From the NCBI GenBank assembly GCA_038277395.1, contig CM076190.1, positions 236,622,618-236,686,617 of the forward strand: a stretch of DNA of 64,000 nucleotides, read 5' to 3'. The notes below the pieces were generated by a model, which had not been told where the DNA came from, ran no database searches, and was given only the letters and a program-made list of their open reading frames with translations. Both the position numbers and the translations under genes were made by a program. Within the stretch, counting starts at the first letter, position 1, and each line of letters starts with the position of its first letter. Of the stretch, positions 50,865 to 62,600 are shown in pieces. This DNA is from Dryocosmus kuriphilus (Eukaryota > Arthropoda > Insecta > Hymenoptera > Cynipidae).

Positions 50865-53800
50865 ACAAAATTGTAAGTACATCAACACTAAACTTTATTT
50901 AATAGTTTATAGTTACATATATCTGAGCAATCTTTTTACATTTATCCTACTGAAGCATTCATAACCTTTTATAACCTACAATTTGAATACTTCATTGAGT
51001 CCTTTGAGGAAAACTTCCTTTTTAGAAAAATTAGTAAGATAAGTACTTAAAATGGAAAAAATTGAAAAGAGAACAAAATCGAGTAAAACATACCCACAGA
51101 ATGATGTAAATAAGGCTTTGGTTGACACAAAAAGTGTAAAATCAACATGGGAAGCTGCAAAAGTTCACAAAGTTCCTCAGAGTACTCTATACGGAAAATT
51201 CAATAAGATATATCCAGTGCAGTGCACTAAAGGTCGTCCAAAGTTTTTAACGGCTGAAGATGAATCTCAATTGGTTGAGTGGATTTTTTATTCGCTCCCA
51301 GAGAGGGTTTCCAGTCCCAAAAGTGCTGCTCGCCAAATATGTACAAAAGTATGTTACAGAGCAAAATATTCGTACTCCGTTCAAAAATATTCAGCCTGGA
51401 CGTCATTGGTTAAAAACATTCTTTCGCAGACATCCAGAAATTACTGAACGCGTGGCTCAAAACCTTAGTGAAAGTGGATTATCAGCTTCAGAGAGTGCTT
51501 GGCGAGAGTAGTTTAGTGAAGTGAAGGATCATTTAGAAAAATTGGACTTAACAAATATAGGTCCATTAAGAATATATCATTTGGACGAGAGTGCCTTTTT
51601 TCTGGTTTCTAAGGCTGATAAAGTAATAGCTCGCAGGGGTTCCAAGACAGATTATAAAGTGGTCAATGGAGATGAGAAAGAAAGCCTTACTGTATTGTTT
51701 ACAGTGAACGGAGCTGGAACTGTGTTACCTCCTATGATATTTTTTTGGTACGAGCGAACACCTGCTGTTATCATGAATAGTATATGCCTTCAGGCTAGAT
51801 TGCGGGCAACACGGACCGAGGGTGGATGACTGGAGAAAGTTTTTTTCTTTGTATATAACCGCCCAGTTCTATCCATGGCTAGTTAAAGAGAAAACTGAAT
51901 TTCTCATTATCCTGTATGTGGATGGGCATGCTTCTCATTTGAAACTACCATTGTCACAATTCTGCAAAGAGACGAAAATAGAGCTTTTAGCTCTGTACTC
52001 AAATGGAACTCACGTAATTCAACCATTGGACGTTGCAGTTTTTCACACCCTTAAAGCAGAACGGAAAAAATTTGTTGACCAATGGAGAGTAGAGAATGCT
52101 GCCAACGATTGAAAAGGAGCATTTTGCACCAATTATAAAAAATACATATGATTCTATGAGTAACTTGTCAACTACAATTCAAAATGGGTTTAGATGTTGA
52201 GGCTATCTCTATTTTGTATAGGTAGTGTTGAGTTTAATGTTCTAAATAAAAAAAATAAAAAAAAAACCTACAAATATTGACTTAGTGAGTGAGAATTTAC
52301 CTGATGAAGCTTTGCTACGAACCCAACAAGAGGCTAAAAACCATCTAGAGTATTTTGAGAGCAGAATGAGTGCAGTTTATCCTACAAGGTTTTAAAGATG
52401 CTGTATCTACGGACAGTCATGAAATATTGGATAGTGACAACAGAGGATTATTTAGATATTGGCGAGATCTCAAGCGTTCCGTTGGTGCATTTAGAAATAA
52501 TGTAATTATATATTTCAGTTTTTTTTTTGAAATTTTGGGACTCATAAATATTTAAACAAAATAAAATATATTGTTTTATTCAGAAGGGACAATTAATAGT
52601 GATAATTAGATTCTGAGAATTATATGATCTGCAGAGAGAACTCTCTACAAATTGTAGAAGCAATTACATCCCTTGTTTTAATTTCAAAAGATGATATTGA
52701 TATTGGTAGTGAACGGATAGTTATTCTACAAGAAAGTGATCATTTAAATTTAGCTTCTGATGTACAGAGTGCTAGTTATGATTTATATGATTCACGGCAG
52801 CAATGTTCAGATGATCTATCCTTGATCACGGGTGAGCTAAATTACATTCTTTATTAATGTATACTAAAATATTTAATTTATTAATATTAATAATAATTTA
52901 TTGGATTTACAGATTATAGTATGAAAAAGCATGATGTAGATATTTTACATAACTTAGACGTAATTCAATCTAGTGATAATAGCTTTAATGATTCAGCAGA
53001 GGTTCAAGGAGGCACTGTAAATCAGAATAGCACGTTGAAAGGTTAAAGATTTACCTTTCTTTTTGCATATTTTACTTTGTATTTTTTTAAAATTAATCAT
53101 TATATGTTTTTTTATCTATTTATTTACAGTCTCCAAAACTGATGTCGCCGAAGTAATTATTGACTCATACCAATGTTTACCTAAAATGTCATCACTCGTA
53201 GGTGAGTTAACTGATCTCCTTATACAAAATAATTTGCAAGATAATTTTGAGTCATCAGAAGCTAAAAATGCACAAGATTGTGTTCCTAATGTTTGAGAAA
53301 AACCTCAAGTACAAATTTTATGGGAATCAAACTCATCGCTAAATAATAAAATAGTTCTAGAAAACAATAATCGGAATAGAGAATATGAACCAATTGATTT
53401 TGGTATGAAAACTCCAAGAAAAGGTACTTCAAATAAAAGTACAGCCATGCATGAAAGTGGACTTGAAAAAGTGTATGGGAAAAAAAATTTAGCTAAAGCT
53501 GACAAAGCAAAAGGTTTGTATTTGATAAGACCCTAAAAAATATTAAATATCCTAAAATCACATATTTCCATATACATTTTTTCTTAAAATTTCAGATGAA
53601 TTACAAAAAAATTATGAGGATGCAAAAGTTTCATCAGCATTAAAAAAAATCTTGTATAGCCTCCAGAAGCACCTAAGAAAACTGTTAAAAAGGCTAAAAA
53701 AAGAGTGTCATCGGTTTTAACTTCTGATCTGTAGCAAAAAAATGAATTAGAGAAACAAGAAGCAAAATTAAAAAAGCAGAGAGAGCAAGAGGAAAAGAAA

Positions 53801-53960
53801 AGACTAAGAGAAGAAGCAGAGATAAGAAAAAATCTAGAATCGGAGACTAGAAAACTGCAGCAGCAGAAAAGAGAAAACTAAATGAAGAAAGAAAGGTTAA
53901 CAGCAGATAAAAGAAAATTAAAAAGGAAGAAGAATAATGTTTTTTTTTATTCAAATAAGT
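50865..53960 (+). pseudogene. Pogo-like transposase region (HTH plus DDE_1), broken, with exon/intron-like tail
   Basis: The N-terminus at 51052 (MEKIEKRTKSSKTYPQN) holds a psq-type helix-turn-helix and a second, CENP-B-like, helix region (KFLTAEDESQLVEW). The catalytic region includes IYHLDESAFFL (51570), LYVDGHASHL (51915) and THVIQPLDVAVFHTLK (52010), a DDD triad typical of pogo/Tigger. Frameshifts near 51330 and 51800 and a TAG at 51509 break it. Downstream are a decayed end of the DDE domain (FAPIIKNTYDSMSNLS) and LLQGFKDA...GLFRYWRDLKRS near 52380-52480. Then acidic segments to 53290 are separated by short introns with GT..AG-like edges, and a lysine/glutamate-rich coiled-coil end lies near 53740-53940. 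No terminal inverted repeats were found. Confidence 0.75.
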
Positions 53961-54354
53961 CTATTTAAAAGGGCGAATGCAACCAAAGTGAAATCGATAT
54001 GATTAAAGTGAAATGCTTAATATACATATATTAAAAATAATATATGTAATTTATAAATATTTAAAATGTCAATAAAAAATTTTCTAATTTAATTTATTTA
54101 TGGACTATTAATGTTATTAAAATTTCAAAAAAGTTCAATTTATTAACTATAAATTTCAATTAGTTCTTTAACCAAAATGTATTTTACGGTATTTCAATAA
54201 TATAAATTTATATTTATTAATACTATATGTATTTTAATAATATAACTACATCATTAATTTATTAATTTATTAGTAGGTACTTTATTATTAAACTCAGGAA
54301 GTATGCACTTATTCATAGCATTAATTAAACAGATTCATTAAATTTAGGTTAAGT
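53961..54354. other. AT-rich interval, no gene seen
   Basis: Very AT-rich with no motif. Confidence 0.5.
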
Positions 54355-55198
54355 AAACAAGCGTGATCAAAAAGTAAGGTGACTTTTTGAATTTCGCAGC
54401 ACGCGTACAGTCGATATTCGTTTTCTTTTTTTCTTATGTTGGCACACTCGTTCCAAATATATGTGCACAGTTTCAGCTATATAGCATTTTTTGTTTGTTT
54501 GTAAGAGGCATAATGGTTAGAAGTATTTTTCGTGCTCGGCGATTTTCTGCTGTCGAAAAAAATGGATCAAAGAATTTGCATCCAATTTTGTGTAACAAAT
54601 GGAACTAAGTGCACGAAAACACGTAAAATGTTGACAGCGGCATACGCCGAGTGTACTCTGAGTAAAAAAAAATGTTTATAAGTGGCAGAAGCTCTTTCGG
54701 GAAGGTCGAGAAGATGTTAATGACGAAGCTCGTCCTGCACGTCCCAGCACGCCAAATGTCAAGGTTTTGCTTACCGTTTTCTTCGAGTTGTTACCACAAG
54801 GTCGCACAGTTAATAAAGAGTATTACCTTGAAGTTATGCACCGTTTGCGTGAAGAAATACGAAAAAAACGTCCGGAATTGTGGAAACACCAGTCATGGTT
54901 ATTGCACAGCGATAATGTGCCAGCTCAGACGTCATTGCTTGTTCGTAATTTTTTGGCCAATAACAACACCATAATCATGCCTCAGCCACCGTATTCACCA
55001 GGTTTGACTCCCTGCGAAGAGCTGAAGGCTATACCGAAGAGTGCTTATCAGAAATTCTTTGAGGTTTGGAAAAAGCGCTGGCACAAATGTATTATATCCG
55101 AGGGGGTTACTTTGAAAGGGACAACATCAATATTGATGAATAAATAAATATTTTTTGGTAAAAATAAAAATTCACCTTACATTTTGATCACATCTCGT
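54355..55198 (+). mobile_element. Mariner copy 2, internally deleted
   Basis: Inverted ends GCGTGATCAAAAAGTAAGG (left) and, on the right, ATTTTGATCACATCTCGTA flank a shortened element of the same subfamily as 20299-21619. It is about 840 bp, against 1321 bp. Transposase starts at 54562 (MDQRICIQFCVTNGTK). After RPSTPN the sequence jumps to VKVLLTVFF, losing the second helix-turn-helix and the first catalytic D. HSDNVPAQ (second D) remains. After SPGLTPC it jumps to EELKAIPK, losing the third D. Confidence 0.85.
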
Positions 55199-56400
55199 AT
55201 GCTGAAATCCTATAGTCTGGTATTGAGTCCAAAAATTTGTATACTGGTACAGGTCACCATTTACTAGTCTGATACTGGTCCAACCCACTTCGTTTGTATT
55301 TTTACATATTATAAAGTTTTCAAGGTACATACCACTATTTTTTGCATCCACTTTAATACAAAATAGTTGCATGTTACTAAATAACAAGTTAATTTTATTG
55401 TAATATACTGATATTTTACTTAAAACTTGCAACAATTGTCAGGTTAGCTTCGTCTAGTCTGGTATCGGTACATTTACCTTACTGTTCCAATAAATTTTGG
55501 AAAAAAGAGAAAACAATATTAAGAATTTAAAAAACCCACAACGCGTGTTCTGATTTTTCAATAAAATGTTTTAAGCGGGAAAAAATCCCTTGTAAAGTTG
55601 ACTCAAAACGACTGAGCGCAGTCGAGCGGCGGGGGCGGAGAGTCTCGGCCGTTTTGTGCGCGAAGTCAATTATTTAAATCTTTCATAAAATTATAATCGG
55701 ACATACGGTTATACACACAGGCCCGCCGGAAGAAAGCGCACTGAAAACTTCAAATGGCGATTGAGACAAAACTAACTGTCCAAAAGTAACTCCTTTTTGC
55801 GCACATAAAGATCATATTAATCACTACTTTTTCCTAAAAAACCAGTGCTTCAACTCAAAATAAAAATTTTTGCACTTGAAGACTTCTGGTTAGAGTTCTG
55901 CCCGCCTCTCGGACCGCCGGACAAACGAACAGCTCTTACAACAGGTTACGATCAATCCAAAATCAAAAAAGGTATAGCCCTTTTTTACCTAAAAATGTTC
56001 GAACTTAAAGATCTCAAGGGCTCCATCAGTTATGATCATAGTTATGTTCTCCTCCGGGCCAACTTGTGGGGTGGAAATAATTACTTGAAACTTCCTTACG
56101 AAGCGACAAAACTTTAATTTTAAATACTAAGGCTACGGCTTAAAATTAGAATAAAATATGATGTCTATTTCTTCAGAAACTGAACAAATTGGGAGGATAC
56201 TTTTCGAATTTCATTTTTGATAAAACATTCTGGATTATTACAGTATAAGTTCAGATTAGATTTTCACTCCTTTCGCACGAACTCTGTGTTTAGAAAAAAA
56301 TAGAAGTTAGGATGAAATTAAGAAAAAATAGCATAAATTGTTATTTACGAAAGCTTGAAAATGTCCTTTAATTTACCGCTTTAACAATAGTAATCATAAT
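55199..56400. other. Interval with an unrecognised 90-codon frame
   Basis: A frame at 55845-56117 has no motif I know. A small GC-rich patch lies at 55610-55660. AAAGAT and TTAAAGATC words repeat weakly. Confidence 0.35.
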
Positions 56401-56430
56401 ACTAATACTAATAATAATAATAATAATAAA
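56401..56430. repeat. (TAA)n microsatellite upstream of LINE-C
   Basis: ACTAATACTA followed by seven or so TAA units. It lies just before the restriction-endonuclease-type LINE. Confidence 0.85.
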
Positions 56431-56459
56431 TTGAAAATATCAAGAGGCAAGTGCAATAA

Positions 56460-58600
56460 CAACAAGCACTCCTCGAAATGAACCCCACGGGGGTGGTCGA
56501 GGAGTAGACTCTGCTTGAGATACAAGACGCTACAAACTACCTGGGCCTGGGCCCGGGGTATGTAGAGCAAAGATTATCACATAGCCGACAGTCACTGGAA
56601 CTCCATCCGCCGAAAAGAGTCTCTATGGACCCCACTGAAGAGCTCAATGAAGAGACCTCGCGTCTCCTGGGGTACTTCACTGATGTCATCATAGAGTTTG
56701 CGGTAAGGGAACCATCCCAAAGGATTGATCTCTCGGAGTTTAAGGTCAATAACAGCCTTCTCCGATTACTTGGCAGCTTAAGCAACGACTTATTGCCTCT
56801 GCACCTGCGTCAAGACATGAGCTTGGAGCAGTTATAGGCTCTTGCATATTGCGCTGCGATCGCGTGTGCCAAGACCATGAGCATCAAAATAAAGCCCCGG
56901 AAAAACAACATCTACTTCCCCAGAATTAAGTCAGATCCTTCACGCAAGGTCGAGGCCCCCGTGGTTTCAAGGACTTGGTCACAATTGACACTGCGGTCGC
57001 GCTGCGTGCGAAGCACCACTAGCGTAATATGCATATGGCCTATATTGAATATAAACAAGCTTTTCCCTCGGTGCCCCACGAATATTTCCTTGATGTCCTC
57101 AGGATGTATAAGAACTGTCCACGCATGCCTAAAGTTTTGGATCACGCAAAGAGCACATTGTGCACAAGGATCAGATGTTTTAGTCGTGCAGAAGCGAAGG
57201 ACACTCAGTCGTTGTCAATTAAACGAGGCATCTTCCAAGACGACTGTTTCAGTTCATTATGGTACTGCTTAGCCCTAATCCCTTTAAGTAGGACCCTCAG
57301 CAACATGTCTTACGTGTTTAACATTATGGCGCGAGTAGCTGAAAATCATATCACTCACCTTCTTTCCCTGGATGACCTAAAGGTTTATGTTGGCTCAAAG
57401 TCGAAACTGAAATGTTCTCTCATTGCAGTTTTCTAATGACATCAGGATGAGTCTTCGCTTGGATAAATTCAGGAAACTTCATTTGTCCCGTGGAGACATG
57501 AACACCTCATTGGAAGCAGATGATTAGGATCTGATAAAGTCGATGATTGTTGGGGAGTCGAGGTACTTCGCCGTATTGCAGACAGGGGACCACTCCATTC
57601 TGCAATAAAAGAGGCACTTAAGACTTCCTTTTCGAGAAGACTGAATTCGATCATTTCTACCGGTCTCAGAGCTAAAAATATCACCAAAGCAATTAACACC
57701 TTTGCTATTCATCTCCAAAGATACTCCCTTGTGTTAATATTATGGTTTAAGATAGATTTGGAGGCTCTCAACAGAATTATCCACGTGAAAATGTCTGAAC
57801 ATCGGATGCATCCCGAGAGCATGGCTTTGGAGAGAATGGTGCTGCCACTCAAGCTTAGGTGCAGAGGGGTTTTGGACGTTCGACGTCTTTGTGACTCACC
57901 GGTTACACAGCTCCGTGGATACTTCTTAAGCAGGACGAATATCGTGCTCTACGACTAAATCTGTTGAGTAGACCTATACACTCCTCTGAAACTTGCAGCT
58001 GCTGTTTACCAAAGTCTCAGACAACTAACTCTAGAACATCTTAATGCTCAATGGCGAGGTAAGCAGCTGCATGGAGGGCGCCGCAAATACTAGATCTTCC
58101 ACGCATGGATACCGATGCTTCAAACCTTTGGCTAAAGCAGGGAGAACTACTTCCGGAAACGGAGGGGTTCTTCGTTTCTATCCAAGATGGAGTAACGTGA
58201 GAACGAACATCATCTCCTCTACTGTGAAAGGACTATCCTGACGGACCACCTAGTCAGGCATGATTGACCGGACGTCCTCTGGTGGAACAAATGCGAGGAT
58301 CATGTCAGAATTATTGACATCAGTGTTCTCTTAAACAAAAACATTCAACCTTTATATACTGAGAATAACCAGAAATATGCGGAGTTGAGGCGTGATATCA
58401 TGGCCGTGTGGAGGATGAAAAACATCACCATTCAACCGGTCGTGGTATCCTCCACAGGGAGCGTACATGCGAGATGCTTCCAGTATTTGGAAGACCTGGG
58501 AGCTGAGAGATTTTTATATCTTATACAGAAGTTGATACTGCTGAATACCTGCCGCATAGTCCGGAGTTTTCTGGGCCTTAACAATAATAGCGGCTAACCG
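56460..58600 (+). pseudogene. LINE-C: RT plus C-terminal restriction-like endonuclease (R2/R4-type), decayed
   Basis: The RT is recognisable from 57029: AYIEYKQAFPSVPHEY (motif A), RGIFQDDCFSSLWYC (motif B, normally RGIFQGD) and LSLDDLKVYVGSKSKL (catalytic DD near 57370). The N-terminal RT blocks are missing between about 56990 and 57020, so the copy is internally deleted. Downstream are a tail segment (LKLRCRGVLDVRRLCDS, 57850) and the endonuclease region near 58260-58340: a PDV...IIDISVLLNKNI pattern, the PD..D core of a restriction-like endonuclease. The codon before PD is TGA. The end reads ...LLNTCRIVRSFLGL near 58570. This layout is typical of R2, R4/Dong and NeSL groups. Many stops and frameshifts are present. 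Confidence 0.75.
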
Positions 58601-59348
58601 TCTTCTGTAATCAATAACATCCCACGTACACGGGGGAGAGTTGGCAACGTCACATTAAGCATTTTTATTTTTGACAATTAATTTTACTTCATTTTAGCTA
58701 TTTTCTTGTTTAGTTTTATTTATTTGTGAATAGCTTCTTGTAATTTCTCGTTGTTGCTATTATTGTTATTAATATTATATTTTTCGCTATCGTGTCGTTT
58801 GTGTCTGTGTACGTTTGTGAAGTTTCGTGTCGTCCACCGTTCGAAATATTATATATACATGCTAGTATAGAAACGTTTGTCTCAGATGCCAGTTTCATAA
58901 GTCTGGACGAATGCTGTGGTTTTCATTCCCAGGTGCGCCTTTCATTCTCTGAGGGGAGTGCTTGTGCCCCCTTGGCTCCTGGGATAAGCATCGCTTGATG
59001 TTTTCTTCTGATTGACCAATAAGGATTGAGGAAAAATGCATATAATAATGTTGCCTGACAGGGGTCACTGCTTATGCAGTGATTCTTCGCGCGTCGTCTA
59101 AGGCATTTATGAATGACCTCAATTCAAAATAACACCTCTTACTTCAGGCATCCCTTTACGCCTAAGCAAAAGCTGCGATGCTTCGTAGTCCAATGCAGGA
59201 TTATTCTATCTAATTGAAGAATGCGCAAGCAAAATGATTTTTAAAACGGCATCTGACACCGACGAATCTACTGAGTAATTTCCCCGTTCGCTATCGTGTT
59301 TAGTACCAAAGTAACGGGTCATGAGTACCTGTGGGAGGAGATGGGACA

Positions 59349-59349
<1 letters not shown>
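58601..59349. other. AT-rich interval, no gene seen
   Basis: An ATTATTGTTATTAATATTAT stretch lies at 58758-58777. No coding motif was found. Confidence 0.45.
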
Positions 59350-59379
<30 letters not shown>

Positions 59380-59396
59380 GTAATAATAATAATAAT
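59350..59396. repeat. (TAA)n microsatellite
   Basis: About 15 TAA units with one TAG interruption. It is the source of an asparagine run in an apparent plus-strand frame, which I do not accept as a gene. Confidence 0.9.
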
Positions 59397-59403
59397 ATTT
59401 ATT

Positions 59404-59673
59404 TAATTCTCACAGAAGTAAGAATTTGCGGAGCTGCTGCTCCTTCCAGACCTCAACCTCGTCGCGGACTTCATGCACCTGCCGGACTTCTTCAGTCCTT
59501 AGGAATTCCACCTCTTGTCGGACTGCAAGATCCTGTCGAAAGTCAATCTCCTGCGAGGCCTCATCCTCCTGTCGAACTTCATCCTTCTGTAGAAAGTCCG
59601 AGTCAGCATATCGGTAAGAACCAGCTATTAAAATCAGGATTACGCTGACACGCACATACTTCTTTCCTGACAC
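59404..59673 (-). CDS. Candidate terminal exon: secreted repetitive charged peptide
   Basis: On the minus strand an open frame of 87 codons starts just after TTTTTTTTTTAG, a good splice acceptor. It reads a basic start (VSGKKYVRV), a hydrophobic core (SVILILIAGS), then a charged repetitive body with variants of (D/E)xVRQE(D/V)E: DEVRQED, LAVRQEVEF, EEVRQVHEV. The stop TGA is followed within 10 bases by AATAAA. It could be the last exon of a small secreted protein. There is no in-frame ATG in this exon, so a start must lie in an upstream exon I cannot see. It may also be a chance frame through a short tandem repeat. Confidence 0.3.
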
Positions 59674-59679
59674 TAAAAA

Positions 59680-60440
59680 AAAAATGCAAACGAAATTATC
59701 ATCTTATTTATATGACGACATAATACCAATTATCCAAAAGTATACTATAATATCAACATCTAATGGTGACGTTCTTGCAATATTGGACAAAAACTAGGTC
59801 CTTCATGGAATGTATACTGTATAGTATGGCTCTAAGAAGGCTAAATATCCTCTTAATTATTTTTAAAGAAAATCCATTCTTAAAATCCATTATTTTATTA
59901 TTTGATTGTTTAGGGAAGTACTTTGAAATCCGCTTTTCACAAATCCTATTAAAGCGTAGATCATCGGTTCTGATGGAAAATTTAAAGAAGGAAACACACT
60001 TATTTTTATAAAATTATAAAGCATTACACATGTACTCCTAGGCCTATTCTTTTGATTAGCGGAAAATAACAACGAAAAAGCTACAATATATATGAAAGGA
60101 AGTAATCCAGCCGAGTTTCAAGGGCATTTGCATCTCTACAAATTCATGAGATGGTACACAGCATTTCTTGAAAATCTAATCGAAATGAAGTGACAGTCAT
60201 TTTAAAAAAATTATACTAATAATTACACTAGGTAACGAAATTTTTATTATCACCAATTGAGGGGACATTTCAAGATCTTTTTGTCCGTGGAATACGAACC
60301 TGAAGGTAAAAATGTAATCGTTTCGCGTTTTTTAGAAACACAGGTTTAAATATCGGTTGTATATTATGTTGGCTCTCATGGTGCTAATTGCTTAGGAAAT
60401 TCTAAAATTCGATTAATATCTCAACAATAATAAATAAAAA
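59680..60440. other. AT-rich interval, no gene seen
   Basis: No motif was recognised on either strand. Confidence 0.45.
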
Positions 60441-60449
60441 TCATCTGTT

Positions 60450-60860
60450 AGATGGATAAAGTCAAAGGTGGAATATTTGTTTGACCACAGGTAAAGAATA
60501 AGTTGGATTGTACAAAGTTGGAAGAAAAAATGTCTTCTACAGAAAAAATTGCTTGGCAAGCCTTGCACCTTGTCGTAACTGAATTTTTAGGAAACAAAAT
60601 GGCTCAAAATTACAAAAATCATATACAAAACTTAATGAAGACGTACAGGAAACTTGGATGTAAATTGTCCTTGTAGTTACAATATTTGCATTTTTACCTA
60701 TATTTCTTCCCAGAAAATTTAGGAGACGTAACTAAAGAGCATGGCGAACGTTTTCACCGGGATATCATACAAATGGAAAAAAGTTATCAAGGAAGATGGG
60801 ATCACACGCTGATCAATGATAACGTAAAATTTAATACGAAATGAAGACAAGTCAGACAAA
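60450..60860 (+). pseudogene. Second copy of the element X protein family (C-terminal part)
   Basis: Reading across frames gives KGGIFV-PQVK near 60460, EKIAWQALHLVVTEFLGN near 60545, AQNYKNHIQNLMKTYRKLGC near 60610, YFPENLGDVTKEHGERFHRD near 60710 and YQGRWDHTLIND near 60800. These match, block for block, the region at 24340-24680. Stops after KLSL and elsewhere make it dead. No flanking inverted arms like those of element X were seen here. Confidence 0.65.
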
Positions 60861-60949
60861 CAAATGTCTCGTCCGAATATTCATTTTGAAAAGAAACATT
60901 TATAGGTTCAAAAAGTATAAATGTATTGTTCTTCATTTATAGGTTCCAT

Positions 60950-61860
60950 GATTTCTTCTTTCATGCAAAATATTGATAATGAATTATTTCATCAACCCAT
61001 GTTTTTGACTTTTCATAATGAACGCGCACTCATGAGACTCGTCATCCTTCCTGTTATCCTGACTTTGTTTTCCGGTTTTGAACTATGTACCTGGCGAAAT
61101 TTCCAGCTTTATAGCACTTGAAGCATTCGATATCTTTTCGCGATTTACGACTTCCCTTCTTGTTCCGCTGTTCAGCTGCCTTCTTGTCCTTTTAACTAGT
61201 TGCAGCTAACGCACTCGAACTTTGGTCACTTAAACCCAGCCTCACCTCTTCACTAATGAGACGTGCTTTCAGATTTTCTAGAGTTTGACCAGCTGGATGG
61301 ACACTTCCCCAGTCTTTTTGTAGTGTATTATATTTACTTGACAGGCTTGTCAAAATTTTTGCCATTATCGTTATATCTGAAACACACTCTCCAATATCTA
61401 ACAGTTGAGCGGCCATTTTTTGCACCTTCGCTATGTGTTGTACAATTGAGTCACACGACGCCATCTTGTACTCGTCGCTATCTCTGATTAGCAACAGTTT
61501 ATTTGAGGCTCTTGTTTGCTGATGAATCATAGCTAACGTGTCCAACATATCCTGTGCGCATTGACACACCACTAACGGCTCCAGTCTCTCTGGATCGATC
61601 GATGAAGAAATTATGAACATTGCTTTGACATCGCCTATCAGCCATTGTTTCAAGTTGTTCGCGTGGGAGCTGGGAGACTTTGCTCTCGTTCCATCTACTA
61701 TATCAAGTATCCCACTCGATATTAGTAAACATCTGATTTGGAACTTCCATCCCTGGAAGTTTGTTCCATCAAACTTTCTGACACTTCGCACGATAATTCT
61801 TCGGATATTTCGAAGCTGAATCACCACTACGCACTCGGCACTGACTTCGTTTTTAGTCAC
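60950..61860 (-). pseudogene. Copia-type Gag remnant
   Basis: The open frame 61192-61860 (222 codons, minus) carries the Copia Gag pattern (UBN2/DUF4219-like): KFDGTNFQGWKFQIRCLL near residue 30, then AMFIISSSI, LDTLAMIHQQTRASNKLLL, ILTSLSSKYNTLQKDW and ENLKARLISEEVRL. After a stop near 61197 another stretch gives ECFKCYKAGNFARYI, a degenerate zinc knuckle (H and last C lost). No protease, integrase or RT follows, and no LTRs were seen. Confidence 0.75.
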
Positions 61861-62182
61861 AATGGGTACCGACTGGAAATGCGCGCTTCTCTAAATTATA
61901 AAGACTTATTTTTTCACACAACTCTCTTTGACAAGTAACCTGGGCCCATAAACTGATAAGCTAATTATTGTAAAAGGAGAGTTGTGTCTGAAAATAATTT
62001 AATGGAATTAAGAAGTATACTCAATTTATTTAACAGTAAGGTTCACAGAGGAGATCATGCCAATTCGTATCGATTTCTGGCATCGACTGACTAAACGGCT
62101 ACATCATCTCCTAGCAGTTAATTCTACTATTGGAAATAATAAACTGGCTTTTAAGCTGATAAAAAATCAGCTAACAAAAATA

Positions 62183-62600
62183 TTATCTAATGTTTGCAAT
62201 TATTTTAAGTGGCTTATTTCTGTTTCTAGCTGACTGAAATTGTAAAAATGAGTGCAAATGATGTACGAATTTATTAGTATCTCCCGAGTAATGTAAAAAT
62301 TTTGCATCCTTATATTCAGAGGAATAGGCAGTTTCAGCATAATCTTCATCATCACCAGAATCTTCATTATTATTATCATCAGCATCAGCATCATTATTGA
62401 TTGTCATGGATGGTGAATTATCATGTTGATCAAATTCTTCCTTTTCATCTTCATCTTCGTCTTCTGATTCTATTTTTCACTTCTTCGCTTGTGACTCCAA
62501 TTACCTCCATTCACTGTGCATGAGCACAAAATCTTCTGAAACTTCGAGAAAACCAGAGTTGTAAGGTATATACCAGTTCTTTTCTGTAGATATCAGCTGA
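62183..62600 (-). pseudogene. Acidic coding remnant, unassigned
   Basis: The minus strand reads NWYIPYNSGFLEVSEDF near 62560, then, after two stops, KIESEDEDEDEKEEFDQHD and DADADDNNNEDSGDDEDYAE, then SSEYKDAKFLHYSGDT. A CTACAG acceptor-like site precedes the block. It looks like a decayed exon of an acidic protein. I do not recognise the family. Confidence 0.35.

Noticed and set aside
57469..57718. Minus-strand frames in LINE-C
   Set aside because: They are shadows of the plus-strand LINE, which has the known motif order.
59331..59648. Protein with an asparagine run on the plus strand
   Set aside because: The run is a (TAA)n microsatellite and the rest is the shadow of a minus-strand repeat.
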